A stretch of 53,306 nt of DNA from Streptomyces sp. GC420. GTDB taxonomy: Bacteria > Actinomycetota > Actinomycetes > Streptomycetales > Streptomycetaceae. The first letter of the stretch is position 1. Each line of letters begins with the position of its first letter. The stretch covers positions 1-53,306 of the forward strand of contig NZ_JAAAXQ010000007.1 of assembly GCF_009916105.1 (NCBI RefSeq). Reading direction: 5' to 3'. Under the pieces are notes generated by a model that made no database searches, was not told where the DNA came from, and worked only from the letters and a program-made list of their open reading frames with translations. A program made the translations under genes and the position numbers. Shown here piece after piece: positions 17,957 through 26,065 of this stretch.

Positions 17957-18286
17957 ATGAGGGTGCTCTACGCCAACGCGCGGCTGCGCGACACCTGCGC
18001 CTCGGACAAGGCGATGGTCCGGAGGTATGGCGCCGCGCGTGCTCGCCGGCTGCAGTTGCGGCTGCAGCACCTGCGTGTGGCTGAAACGCTGGCTGACTTG
18101 CGTGACTTCGGTGGGCATCCGCACGAGCTGACCGGCGACCTCAAGGGGGTGATCGCGGTGAGTCTGGACGGCCCCTACCGGCTGGTCATGCGCCCGTTGG
18201 ACGATGATGACGAGGTGATCGAGCCGCCGATCGACTGGACGTCGGTCCGCGCCGTGGTGATCGACGACGTGGTCGACTACCACTAG
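17957..18286 (+). CDS. higB: HigB-type toxin (RelE/HigB superfamily killer protein)
   Basis: A 109-aa type II toxin. The sequence follows the HigB plasmid-killer pattern closely: RLRDTCASDKAMVRRYGAAR, then RLQLRLQHLRVAETLADL, then HELTGDLKGVIAVSLDGPYRL (given in parts), and a C-terminal VRAVVIDDVVDYH. HigB proteins are ribosome-dependent mRNA endonucleases; the toxin is held inactive by HigA. I start at the ATG at 17957 because the promoter -10 ends at 17947; an in-frame ATG at 17951 adds two residues. There is no Shine-Dalgarno, consistent with a leaderless message. The toxin-first order and the 32-bp gap to the antitoxin are typical of higBA. The partner antitoxin is unusually long (next gene). 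Confidence 0.88.
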   Translation: MRVLYANARLRDTCASDKAMVRRYGAARARRLQLRLQHLRVAETLADLRDFGGHPHELTGDLKGVIAVSLDGPYRLVMRPLDDDDEVIEPPIDWTSVRAVVIDDVVDYH

Positions 18287-18318
18287 CAGCGACTGGAAAA
18301 GATGAGGAGGTGTCGACG

Positions 18319-19551
18319 ATGACGCGCAGCAGTGGAGCTGTCCGCCACGGCTTCGTGGCCGCTTTGGAACCTGACTACGCCGTTGCCCCGGGCGAAACGC
18401 TGAGGGAGCGGTTGGAGGAAATGGGGATGACTCAGGCCGAACTGGCCACCCGAACGGGACTGACACCGAAGCACATCAACCAGGTTTTGCAGGGCGTGGT
18501 GCCGCTGAGTGGGGAGGTTGCCCAGCGTCTGGAGTATGCGGTGGGGGTCCCTGCGCGGTTGTGGAACCGGCTTGAGGCGGACTATCGCACTCAGCAGGTG
18601 CGTCTGGCACAGGAGCGCGCCCAGGCCGAGGATCCTGAGGCGGTGCAGTGGCTGGCAGATCTGCCGGTAGCCACGCTCGCCGCCGAAGAGGTGATCCCCG
18701 CGCAACCGGCGGACACTGCCAGCCGGGTGCGCCAGCTACTGGAGTTCTTTGGTGTTGCGACGATCCCGGCGTGGCGCGAGGTGTGGCGTAAGCCTGTCGC
18801 GGCGTTCCGCCAGTCCTACGCCTACGAGGCGCTGCCGGGGGCGCTGGCCGCGTGGCTGCGTATGGGAGAGCTCGCCGCCCGCGACGAGCAGCCCGGGACC
18901 TTCAGCTCCGCAGCGGTGCGCAGGTTGCTGCCGGAATTGGTCAAGCTGACCAGGCGGGCGCCAGCTGAGGCTCTAGCAGTGGCCCGCCGCGAACTGGCTG
19001 CGGTGGGAGTCATCGTGGTCGTGGTCCCTGAGGTCCCCGGGGCGCGGGCCTATGGTGCGTCGCGCTGGTTGGGTCCGTTCGCACTGATCCAGCTGAGTTT
19101 GCACGGCAAGACGGAGGACGTGCTGTGGGTGACGCTGTTCCACGAGCTGGGGCATGTCCTGCTGCATGGCCGGAAGGGGCTGTTTATCGAGCATGACGAC
19201 GGGGACAGCACGGACGGTCAGCCGCAGGTCTCCTCTGGGGCGGACGCGGGGATTGACCACGAACGCGAGGCCCAGCAGTTCGCTTTGGACACGCTGTTCG
19301 GTGAACAGGGGCTGGCTCGGCTTGAGGCGGTCTCCACCACAGCTGAAGCGCTGGACCTGGCTGACGAGCTCGGAATCGACGCGGGCATCGTAGCGGGTCA
19401 ACTGCAGGCGCGGGGGGTGTGGTCACCCGCTCACGGGGCGCGTCACCGACGGACGCTACCCAGCCGCGAGGAATTGCTGCACCCTGCGCCGATGCTGAAG
19501 CCCAGGCCGAGCAAGCAGGAGCGGGGAGGCGGGGCTCCACGCCAGCGCTGA
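18319..19551 (+). CDS. higA: HigA-type antitoxin with ImmA/IrrE (M78) metallopeptidase domain
   Basis: A 410-aa protein. Residues ~18-80 are a HigA/XRE helix-turn-helix (VAPGETLRERLEEMGMTQAE; TPKHINQVLQG; LEYAVGVPARLWNRLEADY). Residues ~190-340 are an ImmA/IrrE-type domain with the zinc motif FHELGHVLLHG (His 275, His 279) and a downstream DHEREAQQFALDTLF. The extra protease-like domain makes it four times the size of a plain HigA. By analogy with ImmA/IrrE it may sense a signal and cleave, or simply bind, a protein target. The ATG at 18319 has GAGGAGG 8 nt upstream; a GTG at 18310 overlaps that site and is less likely. It is followed after 84 bp by nurA-herA on the same strand, suggesting one functional unit. 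Confidence 0.87.
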   Translation: MTRSSGAVRHGFVAALEPDYAVAPGETLRERLEEMGMTQAELATRTGLTPKHINQVLQGVVPLSGEVAQRLEYAVGVPARLWNRLEADYRTQQVRLAQERAQAEDPEAVQWLADLPVATLAAEEVIPAQPADTASRVRQLLEFFGVATIPAWREVWRKPVAAFRQSYAYEALPGALAAWLRMGELAARDEQPGTFSSAAVRRLLPELVKLTRRAPAEALAVARRELAAVGVIVVVVPEVPGARAYGASRWLGPFALIQLSLHGKTEDVLWVTLFHELGHVLLHGRKGLFIEHDDGDSTDGQPQVSSGADAGIDHEREAQQFALDTLFGEQGLARLEAVSTTAEALDLADELGIDAGIVAGQLQARGVWSPAHGARHRRTLPSREELLHPAPMLKPRPSKQERGGGAPRQR

Positions 19552-19635
19552 GCCGCAGGACCAGGTAGGCGCACGGATGGGGACGGGGGGCGCGGCAGCC
19601 GCTTGCGCCGGCAGGGCGAGAGAGGAATCTTGACC

Positions 19636-20781
19636 ATGAGTACGCCCGCTGGGGGGCCGTCGGAGGACGACTACGCGCGGTTGCCGGAAGATCTACTGGC
19701 GGAACTGCTGTCGTCGGCGACCGACGTGGCTCACACTGTGGAGGATCTGCTCGGCCCTGCGCTCGAGATGCGCGACGAGCTGCGGGAAGCGGCCCACGCA
19801 CTCGGGTTGATAGAGCGATGGTCGGGCGGGCAGCCGCTGACGGTCGCTGCGGTCGACGGGGGCTTCGCTGTCGAGCGGACCGTCGCGGTGGACATTGCGT
19901 TGTCAGTTGCCGTGGGCGTCGAGGGCTTCCCACCCCAAGGACGTAGCTGGGCGTGGGACGACAACCAGCATTCCTTCGCTCAGGACGTCCTGGTGCACGA
20001 GGCCCACAACGAGCGCTTAGCCCGTGCCGGGATGGTGATCCAAGAACTCGACGTGATAGCTGACACGCCGCACGAGCTGAGAATCTATGACGGGAGTCAC
20101 CTCACCCCGGTTATTCAGCTGAACTCCGCACTGGTGTCGAGTAACCCTGAGGTGCGCTCCCGGGTGCTCAACCTCGCCGACCAGCACTCGCTGGCGGACG
20201 CGTTTGCATCGTTCACGACCGACTCCAAGATCGTCGCGATGCCGAAGTACAACTCTTCGCGAGAACTGTGCAACGTCCTGCAGAAGGAGGTGGGAAAGCA
20301 CGTGCCCTGCGACGACAAGTATCTGGCGTCGCTCATTCTGGAAGGTGGCGAGTACACCACGCCGCTGCAGGTTCCCGCCGACCCGTGGAGGCAGCTGCAC
20401 ATCCGGGCTCACGACGACGCCACCGTCGCCGAGCGCAGGTTGGCGGTCCAGTTGGAGGAGGGGCTGCGTCCGCTGAAGTCCCGTCGACTTGACGTGCTGT
20501 ATTTTCGCCCCGCCGACGCGTCGGCCGCGTACCGGATCGAGGCCAAGCCTGGTCTTACCCGTGACCTGGGGCGGGTGCAGGATCTCTTGGCCAGCATCGC
20601 GTTCCAGCTGACAACACCGTTTGTGGTGGAGCCCTACCCGCAGTACCTCGCCGACCTGATGGCCAAGTCTGTCGGTTTCGGTATCAAGGCCCTGCAGACC
20701 GCCGCTCAGCTGTCGCTGGCGCGCACCTCGCCGCAGCTGGCTCAGTCCGTCGTCCACTCCTACCGAACGGAGGGCAAGTGA
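19636..20781 (+). CDS. NurA-like nuclease
   Basis: A 381-aa protein with the outline of a NurA nuclease: an early Asp in VAAVDGGFAVE (Asp ~74), a second acidic site in LRIYDGSHLTPV (Asp ~152), and late YRIEAKPGLTRDLGR with a candidate catalytic Glu. NurA is an RNase H-like 5'-3' exonuclease that works in complex with the HerA motor. The pairing with a HerA-like gene in a 4-bp GTGA overlap is the strongest evidence. The start is the ATG at 19636 with AGAGAGGA upstream; the frame is open a little further left but without support. It follows the HigBA module on the same strand. Catalytic residues should be confirmed by structure-based alignment, as overall similarity is low. Confidence 0.72.
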   Translation: MSTPAGGPSEDDYARLPEDLLAELLSSATDVAHTVEDLLGPALEMRDELREAAHALGLIERWSGGQPLTVAAVDGGFAVERTVAVDIALSVAVGVEGFPPQGRSWAWDDNQHSFAQDVLVHEAHNERLARAGMVIQELDVIADTPHELRIYDGSHLTPVIQLNSALVSSNPEVRSRVLNLADQHSLADAFASFTTDSKIVAMPKYNSSRELCNVLQKEVGKHVPCDDKYLASLILEGGEYTTPLQVPADPWRQLHIRAHDDATVAERRLAVQLEEGLRPLKSRRLDVLYFRPADASAAYRIEAKPGLTRDLGRVQDLLASIAFQLTTPFVVEPYPQYLADLMAKSVGFGIKALQTAAQLSLARTSPQLAQSVVHSYRTEGK

Positions 20782-22604
20782 CGTCCGCGCCCGGCCCCCG
20801 CATCCCGCCGCCCGCCACAGGCCAGGCCGTCGTTACCCCGTCCGGCCTGGTTGTCGGCACGGTTGGCTCCCCGAGCACGACCAGCGAGGTCACCGTCGAC
20901 ATCGTCGAGGAGGCCACCGCCACCACGCTACTGGGCGACTTGGTCACCCTGACCCATCAGCTCGACGCCGGCCGCTTCCTGCTGGCCCTTGGAACCGTCG
21001 CGGATATCGAGACCCGCAACCGGTGGCATGAAGACCTCAACATGCGCGGCGTGGTGAAGCTACATGGCCGCCTGCCGCACCTATCCGGCGTCGGTGACAC
21101 GCGCACCGCCAAGGTCGTCGTGCAGGCCGTCTACGAGACTGATACTGCCGAGCCGCCGTTCGCCAGTCCGCCGCAGGAGTCCAGTGGAGCCCTGGGAATG
21201 AGCCCGAGCACCGGCGTCCCGGTTCGCCGGGTCGACGACGACATCATCGGGGCCCTGGTCGCCCGCCATCGGTCGGAGGTCGTCTACCTCGGCCACGTCT
21301 ACCGCACCGGGGTGCAACTGCCACTGTGGGTACGCGACTTCGCTGGCAATCAGACTGATGGTGCGTTCCACGTCGGGGTATTCGGCCGCAATGGCTCCGG
21401 GAAGACCGCGCTGGCGGTCTATTGGCTGGCTGCCCAGATGCGGCATTCCTCCCTCGGTGTCCTCGCCTTCGACCCGCAGGGCCAGTTCGCCTCCCAGAAC
21501 GGCTTTCCCTTCGACCTGCAGGAATGGGCCCAGAGCCTGGGCCGACAGGTGAGGGTGTTGTCCATCGCCGAGGACCTGCGACTGCCCGCCTGGGCCACGA
21601 CCCTGACTGAGCTCCTCGACGGCGCACGATTCTTCCATCAGCTCACTATCCGGGCGACCCAGAACCGTGAAGCGGCAGTTGCGGAGTTTGTGCGGCTGCT
21701 GCAGGACGCGTCCGGCTGGGACGAGCAGCAGCCCGATGACTTGCTGCGTGCGCTGCTGACGTCGTTGATGGGTGACGAGGCCGCGCTCACTCGTATCTAC
21801 AACTCGAAGGGCCCCCGCGACCGTGTCATCGACACCATCGGACGGATCCTGGGCAGTTCAGGAGCATTCGAGCAGCTTGCGAGCATTTTCCGGCCGGTCC
21901 ACAACGTGTTCGCCCCCCAGAACCTGACGGGCCGTCGTCGGGTCAAGCTCATGAGTCTGATCCACGATGTCCTGGATGGGCAGGGTGGCGGGCAGCCCGC
22001 CCCCTACGTGATCATCGATCTGTCGGCGCAGTCGGGGCTGACCTGGTTGGACGACCCGGAGACCAAGGCGCGGCTCATCAAGGACACCGCGAGCCACCTG
22101 CGCCGGATGTCCGAGGATCGTTGGCACGCAACCCGACGCCCCATTAACTGCTGCGTGGTGTTCGACGAGGCCCACCGCTTCGCGTCCTCCAGACCCGCTG
22201 GTGAGCAGACTGGTCTGCTCGCGGCCAGCCTCACTGAGTACGTGCGCACTACCCGCAAGTACGGGTTGGGCTGGATGTTCATCACCCAAGAGGTCTCCGC
22301 CTTGGCTTCGGGTATCTACACCCAGCTGCGCATCAGGGCGTTTGGCTACGGGCTGACCACAGGTAGCGACCTGAACCGGCTCACCGATGAGGTCGGGCGG
22401 GGACCGGCGCTGGAGCTATACAAGTCGTTTCCCGACCCGCGTGCAGTGACACGTAAGTCGTACCCGTTCATGCTGACTGGCCCTGTCAGCCCGCTGTCGT
22501 TCACATCTGCGCCCACCTTTCTAGAGGTCCACACCGATGTCGCGGACTTCGTGGCCGCCAACCAACACCTGTTCACGGGCATATCGGTGCCGCGGGTTCC
22601 GTAG
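20778..22604 (+). CDS. HerA-like hexameric DNA-translocase ATPase
   Basis: A 608-aa ATPase of the HerA/FtsK class. Residues ~1-170 look like the N-terminal beta-barrel (HAS) region; Walker A is VGVFGRNGSGKTALAVYW (~202); Walker B is CCVVFDEAHRFAS (~460); and FITQEVSALASGIYTQLRIRAF carries the expected arginine-finger-type segment. The C-terminal ~100 residues resemble the HerA brace. It starts at the GTG at 20778, overlapping the nurA-like stop by 4 bp. HerA with NurA resects DNA ends in archaea, and HerA-effector pairs (HerA with SIR2 or DUF4297) are known bacterial antiphage systems. Here a HigBA-type module precedes the pair. It ends 12 bp from the stop of the convergent XRE-DUF4338 gene. 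Confidence 0.85.
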   Translation: MTSAPGPRIPPPATGQAVVTPSGLVVGTVGSPSTTSEVTVDIVEEATATTLLGDLVTLTHQLDAGRFLLALGTVADIETRNRWHEDLNMRGVVKLHGRLPHLSGVGDTRTAKVVVQAVYETDTAEPPFASPPQESSGALGMSPSTGVPVRRVDDDIIGALVARHRSEVVYLGHVYRTGVQLPLWVRDFAGNQTDGAFHVGVFGRNGSGKTALAVYWLAAQMRHSSLGVLAFDPQGQFASQNGFPFDLQEWAQSLGRQVRVLSIAEDLRLPAWATTLTELLDGARFFHQLTIRATQNREAAVAEFVRLLQDASGWDEQQPDDLLRALLTSLMGDEAALTRIYNSKGPRDRVIDTIGRILGSSGAFEQLASIFRPVHNVFAPQNLTGRRRVKLMSLIHDVLDGQGGGQPAPYVIIDLSAQSGLTWLDDPETKARLIKDTASHLRRMSEDRWHATRRPINCCVVFDEAHRFASSRPAGEQTGLLAASLTEYVRTTRKYGLGWMFITQEVSALASGIYTQLRIRAFGYGLTTGSDLNRLTDEVGRGPALELYKSFPDPRAVTRKSYPFMLTGPVSPLSFTSAPTFLEVHTDVADFVAANQHLFTGISVPRVP

Positions 22605-22616
22605 AAGTGCCCTGTG

Positions 22617-23993
22617 TCAGGTGTACAGGCGCCAGGAGGAGGGGTCGAAGGAACGCCACCCGGTGGCAGACGCCGCACGGCCGAGCGCCCACCGGTCGCG
22701 CCACCACTGCCCCAACTCTTCGGTCGAGCGGGTGGCCCAGTCCAGGTGCGAGTCTTCCTGGCGCAGCCAGCGATCGAAGTTCGAGGCGAGCGGGGCGAGG
22801 AAGATCTGCCGACGTACCCCATGCAGGCGCATTTTCTTAGGGTTAAGCCCGAGCCCCTGGAAGGCGCGGCTGAGGACCTCGCGGCGGTTGCGGAACGACG
22901 TGGTGCTGCCCCAGTTGGCGTGCCGGTGCGTGCTGCCGCCCGGAGTGCTGTCTGCTACGAACGCGGCCAGGTCATCGTAGATCGCACCCGAGAAATGGAA
23001 GTCACCGCTGCCGGCGGTGTAGCCGACAGGGCGGAATGCGAGCCCTCCGTCAGGCGTGCGTAGCCGGTTGTACAACGACGAGCGCCCTAGCGCGGATGCA
23101 GTGGTGACCAGGGCCAGCTGAGCGTGGGGGTCGCGTCCGGCGATCAAAGTGGTCTTGTGTCCGTATCGACGGGCGAAAGCATCTCGAACCTCCGTGCTGG
23201 TCGTCAGTAGCGCCGCTAGCTTCCCCGCGAGCAACTGGCTGTAGGGGGGGACTGCCCCCAAGACGAAGGCGTCCATCACGCACGCAAGCCGCTCTTGGCG
23301 CTGCTGTTGTGACCAGCCGATCACTGTGTCGCGGGGTTTGAGAGCGAAGACCGGATCCGCGAGACCGATCAGGCCCATGACCCGGTCGCCGTGCCCTTGG
23401 TCTACTACAAGAAATCGCAAACGACGTCCGTACCCGCTGGAGACCGGGATCGACCAATGCAGTGCGCACCACCGCCACATGGCGCTGTCCTGGCTTCGAT
23501 AGTCCTCAACATGTACCAGGGCCGGGCGGATTTGGCGCGGATCGATCGCCCGACCGGCTGCGAGTCGGGCCACCAGTCGGTCCTCCTGACCGACCAGGGC
23601 CTTCCTCGCACGCTCGCGGCTGGTCGCGACTGCTTCGGCATGCAAGCGCCGCAGATGATCCTTGTCCTCCTGTACCGGGGCTAGTACCGCCCCGTCCTTG
23701 ACATGGAAGCCCTGCTCCCTCAAATGTGCGAAGACCCGATCGCGTAGGTCTGCGGCGCGCTGCTCGGGATCACCAGTCGGGCCCGCGGGGCCCGCCTCCA
23801 TTACCTTCAGCAGCCGCAGCAATATGTCAGAGCGAGGTATCCGCTGACCGCATTCGTACTTGCAGATCGAACTCTGAGGAACGCCTGACTCCTCGGCCAG
23901 TCTCAGCTGACTCCAGCCTGCAGCAGCGCGGGCATGGCGCAGGACAGCAGCGGGCGAATCCGAATCGTCGGAGGCGGGAAGTGCATCAGTCAC
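22617..23993 (-). CDS. XRE helix-turn-helix fused to a DUF4338 (DruA-like) domain
   Basis: A 458-aa protein. Residues ~14-66 are an XRE/Cro helix-turn-helix (LRHARAAAGWSQLRLAEESG; SSICKYECGQRIPRSD). Residues ~85-440 are a DUF4338-type domain, the family of the Druantia protein DruA: ALHWSIPVSSGYGRRLRFLV, VMGLIGLADPVFALKPRD, VLGAVPPYSQLLAGKLAALL, VTTASALGRSSLYNRL, GDFHFSGAIYDDLAAFV. DruA's biochemical role is not well known to me; related DUF4338 proteins resemble DDE-like nucleases. A fusion to a DNA-binding head is unusual and suggests self-regulation or sequence-targeted action. The GTG at 23993 starts within 8 bp of a 20-bp palindrome. No DruE-type helicase is adjacent. Transcribed towards herA. 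Confidence 0.72.
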   Translation of the reverse strand: MTDALPASDDSDSPAAVLRHARAAAGWSQLRLAEESGVPQSSICKYECGQRIPRSDILLRLLKVMEAGPAGPTGDPEQRAADLRDRVFAHLREQGFHVKDGAVLAPVQEDKDHLRRLHAEAVATSRERARKALVGQEDRLVARLAAGRAIDPRQIRPALVHVEDYRSQDSAMWRWCALHWSIPVSSGYGRRLRFLVVDQGHGDRVMGLIGLADPVFALKPRDTVIGWSQQQRQERLACVMDAFVLGAVPPYSQLLAGKLAALLTTSTEVRDAFARRYGHKTTLIAGRDPHAQLALVTTASALGRSSLYNRLRTPDGGLAFRPVGYTAGSGDFHFSGAIYDDLAAFVADSTPGGSTHRHANWGSTTSFRNRREVLSRAFQGLGLNPKKMRLHGVRRQIFLAPLASNFDRWLRQEDSHLDWATRSTEELGQWWRDRWALGRAASATGWRSFDPSSWRLYT

Positions 23994-24000
23994 CGCACTA

Positions 24001-24020
24001 CTATGGCGGATTCGCCATAG
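24001..24020. promoter_or_regulatory. 20-bp palindrome at the start of the XRE-DUF4338 gene
   Basis: CTATGGCG-GATT-CGCCATAG has perfect 8-bp arms and lies 7 bp upstream of the GTG at 23993. In the direction of the gene, the end of the repeat (CATAGT) can serve as a -10 hexamer. It is a good candidate operator for the protein's own HTH and would block its promoter. Confidence 0.55.
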
Positions 24021-24416
24021 CGCCGGCCAGCCGTTTCCTGAGGTCTGTCTGAAATTGATCTTGTGTCGTGGGTGGCTGACAGAGAGGGCGGGTGCTGGTG
24101 AACTGCAGCCTGTGAATCTTCGTCTGGTCGTCGCGCCCCATCGCTACGAGTCGGTCCAGAGTGTCCTTGCACAGGCCGCTGGCGAGGTCGTAAACGATGG
24201 CGCTGGATTATCACTGCCAAGTGGGCCGCTGTGGGCGGCGCTGACCGCATGGTGAAGTCGGCTGACCGGGCGCACGGTCTGCGTGAGCGATGCGTGAGCG
24301 GACGATGAAGCACAGACCGTCACGAGCTGGATCGACCATCAGATCGAACGTCGCTGACCAGTCAAAACTGGACCGCCGAGCATCACCAGAACCCACCCGT
24401 CATGATTGTACAAGCC
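24021..24416. other. Gene-free left flank of the tRNA fragment
   Basis: About 400 bp without a convincing gene. Short open frames exist (for example 24055-24255), but they have no ribosome site and mixed codon use. No integrase gene is visible next to the putative attachment site, so it is presumably at the other end of the element, outside the window. Confidence 0.4.
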
Positions 24417-24461
24417 CTCGTAATGCGTAGGTCTCGGGTTCGAATCCCGAAGGCGGCTCCA
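24417..24461 (+). other. att site: 3' fragment of a tRNA-Thr(CGU) gene
   Basis: The sequence runs from the anticodon loop CTCGTAA (anticodon CGT) through the anticodon-stem 3' strand (TGCGT), the T arm (TCGGG-TTCGAAT-CCCGA) and the acceptor 3' strand AGGCGGC, to T and CCA. The matching 5' half is absent: the bases upstream (ACAAGCC) do not pair with the anticodon stem, and there is no D arm or 5' acceptor strand. A 3' tRNA remnant next to a tRNA-type terminator is the usual footprint of site-specific integration, in which the intact tRNA is rebuilt at the far end. Confidence 0.75.
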
Positions 24462-24467
24462 CTGGAA

Positions 24468-24500
24468 CCCCAGGTCGGACGTCACCGGCCTGGGGTGTTC
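24468..24500 (+). terminator. Terminator behind the tRNA fragment
   Basis: Inverted repeat CCCCAGG (24468-24474) with CCTGGGG (24489-24495), a 14-nt loop, then TGTTCTGTT. It is placed 6 bp after the tRNA CCA, as for a normal tRNA gene, which supports the idea that the chromosome resumes here. Confidence 0.6.
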
Positions 24501-24610
24501 TGTTGCGACGACCAGCCGATCCCGCAGTCGTACAACCATCGGACGCACGCGCGAGTCATATCGCGCGACTCAGCTTTCGCGTGCCGCGCCATCACTTTCC
24601 TGGAGCACCC

Positions 24611-26065
24611 TTGCGTCTCACTCGCACCGCCGCCGTCGCGGCCGTACTCGCAGCGGCGGTCGTCGGCCCCCTCATGGTCGCCCAGCCGTCGGTGGCGGCC
24701 CCGGCCAAGCTGTCCGACGACTTCAACGGCGACGGCTACCGCGACCTCGTCCTGCTCGGCGGGAGGTACAAGACCGACTACCGGGTCGACGTCGTCTACG
24801 GCACGTCGAGCGGCCCCGGGACCCGCGTGCAGACGATCCACCAGAGCCAGGCGGCCATCCCCGGAAGCGCAGAGGAGGGCGACTTCTTCGGACAGGCCGC
24901 CACCAGCGCGGACCTCGACCGCGATGGGTACGCGGACCTGATCGTCTCGGCCCCGGGCGAGAAGGTCGGCGACATCGAAGACCGCGGCGGGCTCACCGTC
25001 GTCTGGGGCGGCGCCACGGGTCTCGGCTCCGGCACCGTCTTCAACTCCCCCGTCCCCTCCGAGTACGAGGGCCAGGGCGACTGGTTCGGCGAGGACGTCG
25101 AAGCGGGCGACTTCGACGGCGACGGCGACCAGGACCTGGCGGCCACCAGCTCCAGCCGGGCCGGCGGCGTCGTGCTGCTCGAAGGCCCCTTCACCCGGGC
25201 CGGCCAACGCGCCGGGTCCCAGTTGCTCGGCGGGAACTACGGCTACCTCTTCACCGACAGGCTGGTGGCCGGGCCGGTCACCGCCGACGGCGCCACCGAC
25301 CTCTACATCCTCGGCAGCGACCTCTACGGCGATGACATGGACCTGCGGGCCTTCTTCCATCGTGGCGGAAGCGACTTCGCCACCAGGGCCGCCTCTGTGC
25401 GGCTCCCGGACCCCAGCCCCACGGAGGCCTTCGGCCGCAGCCCCCTCGGCGTCGCCATCGGCGACTTCGACAAGGACGGCCACGGCGATCTGGCCGTCGG
25501 CCGCAGCGCCGAGGAGAAGGATCTCAACCGCGGCTACGTCGTGGTGCAGTACGGAGGCGCCACCGGCCCGGACACCGCGCGCAGTCCGGTGAAGTTCAGC
25601 CAGGCCACGGCGGGCGTGCCCGGGTCGTCCGAGAGCGACGACCTCTTCGGATACTCCCTCGCCGCGGGCGACGTGAACGGCGACGGCTACGCGGACCTGG
25701 CCGTCGGCGCACCCGGAGAGGACCTGGCGGACCGGCGAGACGGCGGCGCGGTCACCGTCCTGCTCGGCCGCGCCGGAGGACTGTCCGGCACCGGCGCCAA
25801 GTCGTACGACCAGAACAAGTCAGGCATCGCCGGAAGTGTCGAGACCGACGACAACTTCGGCAACGACCTGCGGATGGCCGACTACACCCGCGACGGACGC
25901 GCCGACCTGATGGTGGAGACCGACGACTGGGTGGGCTCCAGGCTCGGCATGGTCCACCTGCTCAAGGGATCCTCGTCCGGTATCACCGGCACCGGCTCGA
26001 AGAGCTACACCGCAGGGTCCCTCAACCTCTCGTACGGCACCTTCGGCGGATGGTTCGCCAACTGA
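24611..26065 (+). CDS. Secreted FG-GAP/VCBS-repeat (integrin-alpha-like) protein
   Basis: A 484-aa exported protein. The TTG at 24611 gives a textbook Sec signal peptide (LRLTRTAAVAAVLAAAVVG then AQPSVAAP, cleavage around AAP) with GGAG upstream; the open frame further left passes through the tRNA terminator and is not used. The mature part is a string of FG-GAP repeats with Ca-binding DxDxDG-type loops: DDFNGDGYRDLVLLGG, ADLDRDGYADLIVSAPGE, GDFDGDGDQDLAAT, GDFDKDGHGDLAVGRSAEE, GDVNGDGYADLAVGAPGED, MADYTRDGRADLMVE. This predicts an extracellular seven-bladed beta-propeller. Such proteins are common and mostly of unknown function in Streptomyces. It is the first gene outside the inferred element. 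Confidence 0.88.
   Translation: MRLTRTAAVAAVLAAAVVGPLMVAQPSVAAPAKLSDDFNGDGYRDLVLLGGRYKTDYRVDVVYGTSSGPGTRVQTIHQSQAAIPGSAEEGDFFGQAATSADLDRDGYADLIVSAPGEKVGDIEDRGGLTVVWGGATGLGSGTVFNSPVPSEYEGQGDWFGEDVEAGDFDGDGDQDLAATSSSRAGGVVLLEGPFTRAGQRAGSQLLGGNYGYLFTDRLVAGPVTADGATDLYILGSDLYGDDMDLRAFFHRGGSDFATRAASVRLPDPSPTEAFGRSPLGVAIGDFDKDGHGDLAVGRSAEEKDLNRGYVVVQYGGATGPDTARSPVKFSQATAGVPGSSESDDLFGYSLAAGDVNGDGYADLAVGAPGEDLADRRDGGAVTVLLGRAGGLSGTGAKSYDQNKSGIAGSVETDDNFGNDLRMADYTRDGRADLMVETDDWVGSRLGMVHLLKGSSSGITGTGSKSYTAGSLNLSYGTFGGWFAN

Noticed and set aside
24055..24255. Small plus-strand gene left of the tRNA fragment
   Set aside because: No ribosome site, no recognisable fold, and codon use not clearly coding.
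24340..24461. Intact tRNA-Thr gene
   Set aside because: The anticodon loop, T arm and 3' acceptor strand are present, but there is no D arm, no 5' acceptor strand and no pairing partner for the anticodon stem.
24339..24548. Open frame on the minus strand containing SRLRDSNPRPTHYE
   Set aside because: This peptide is the well-known translation of the antisense of a tRNA 3' end; the sequence is the tRNA-Thr remnant, not a protein gene.
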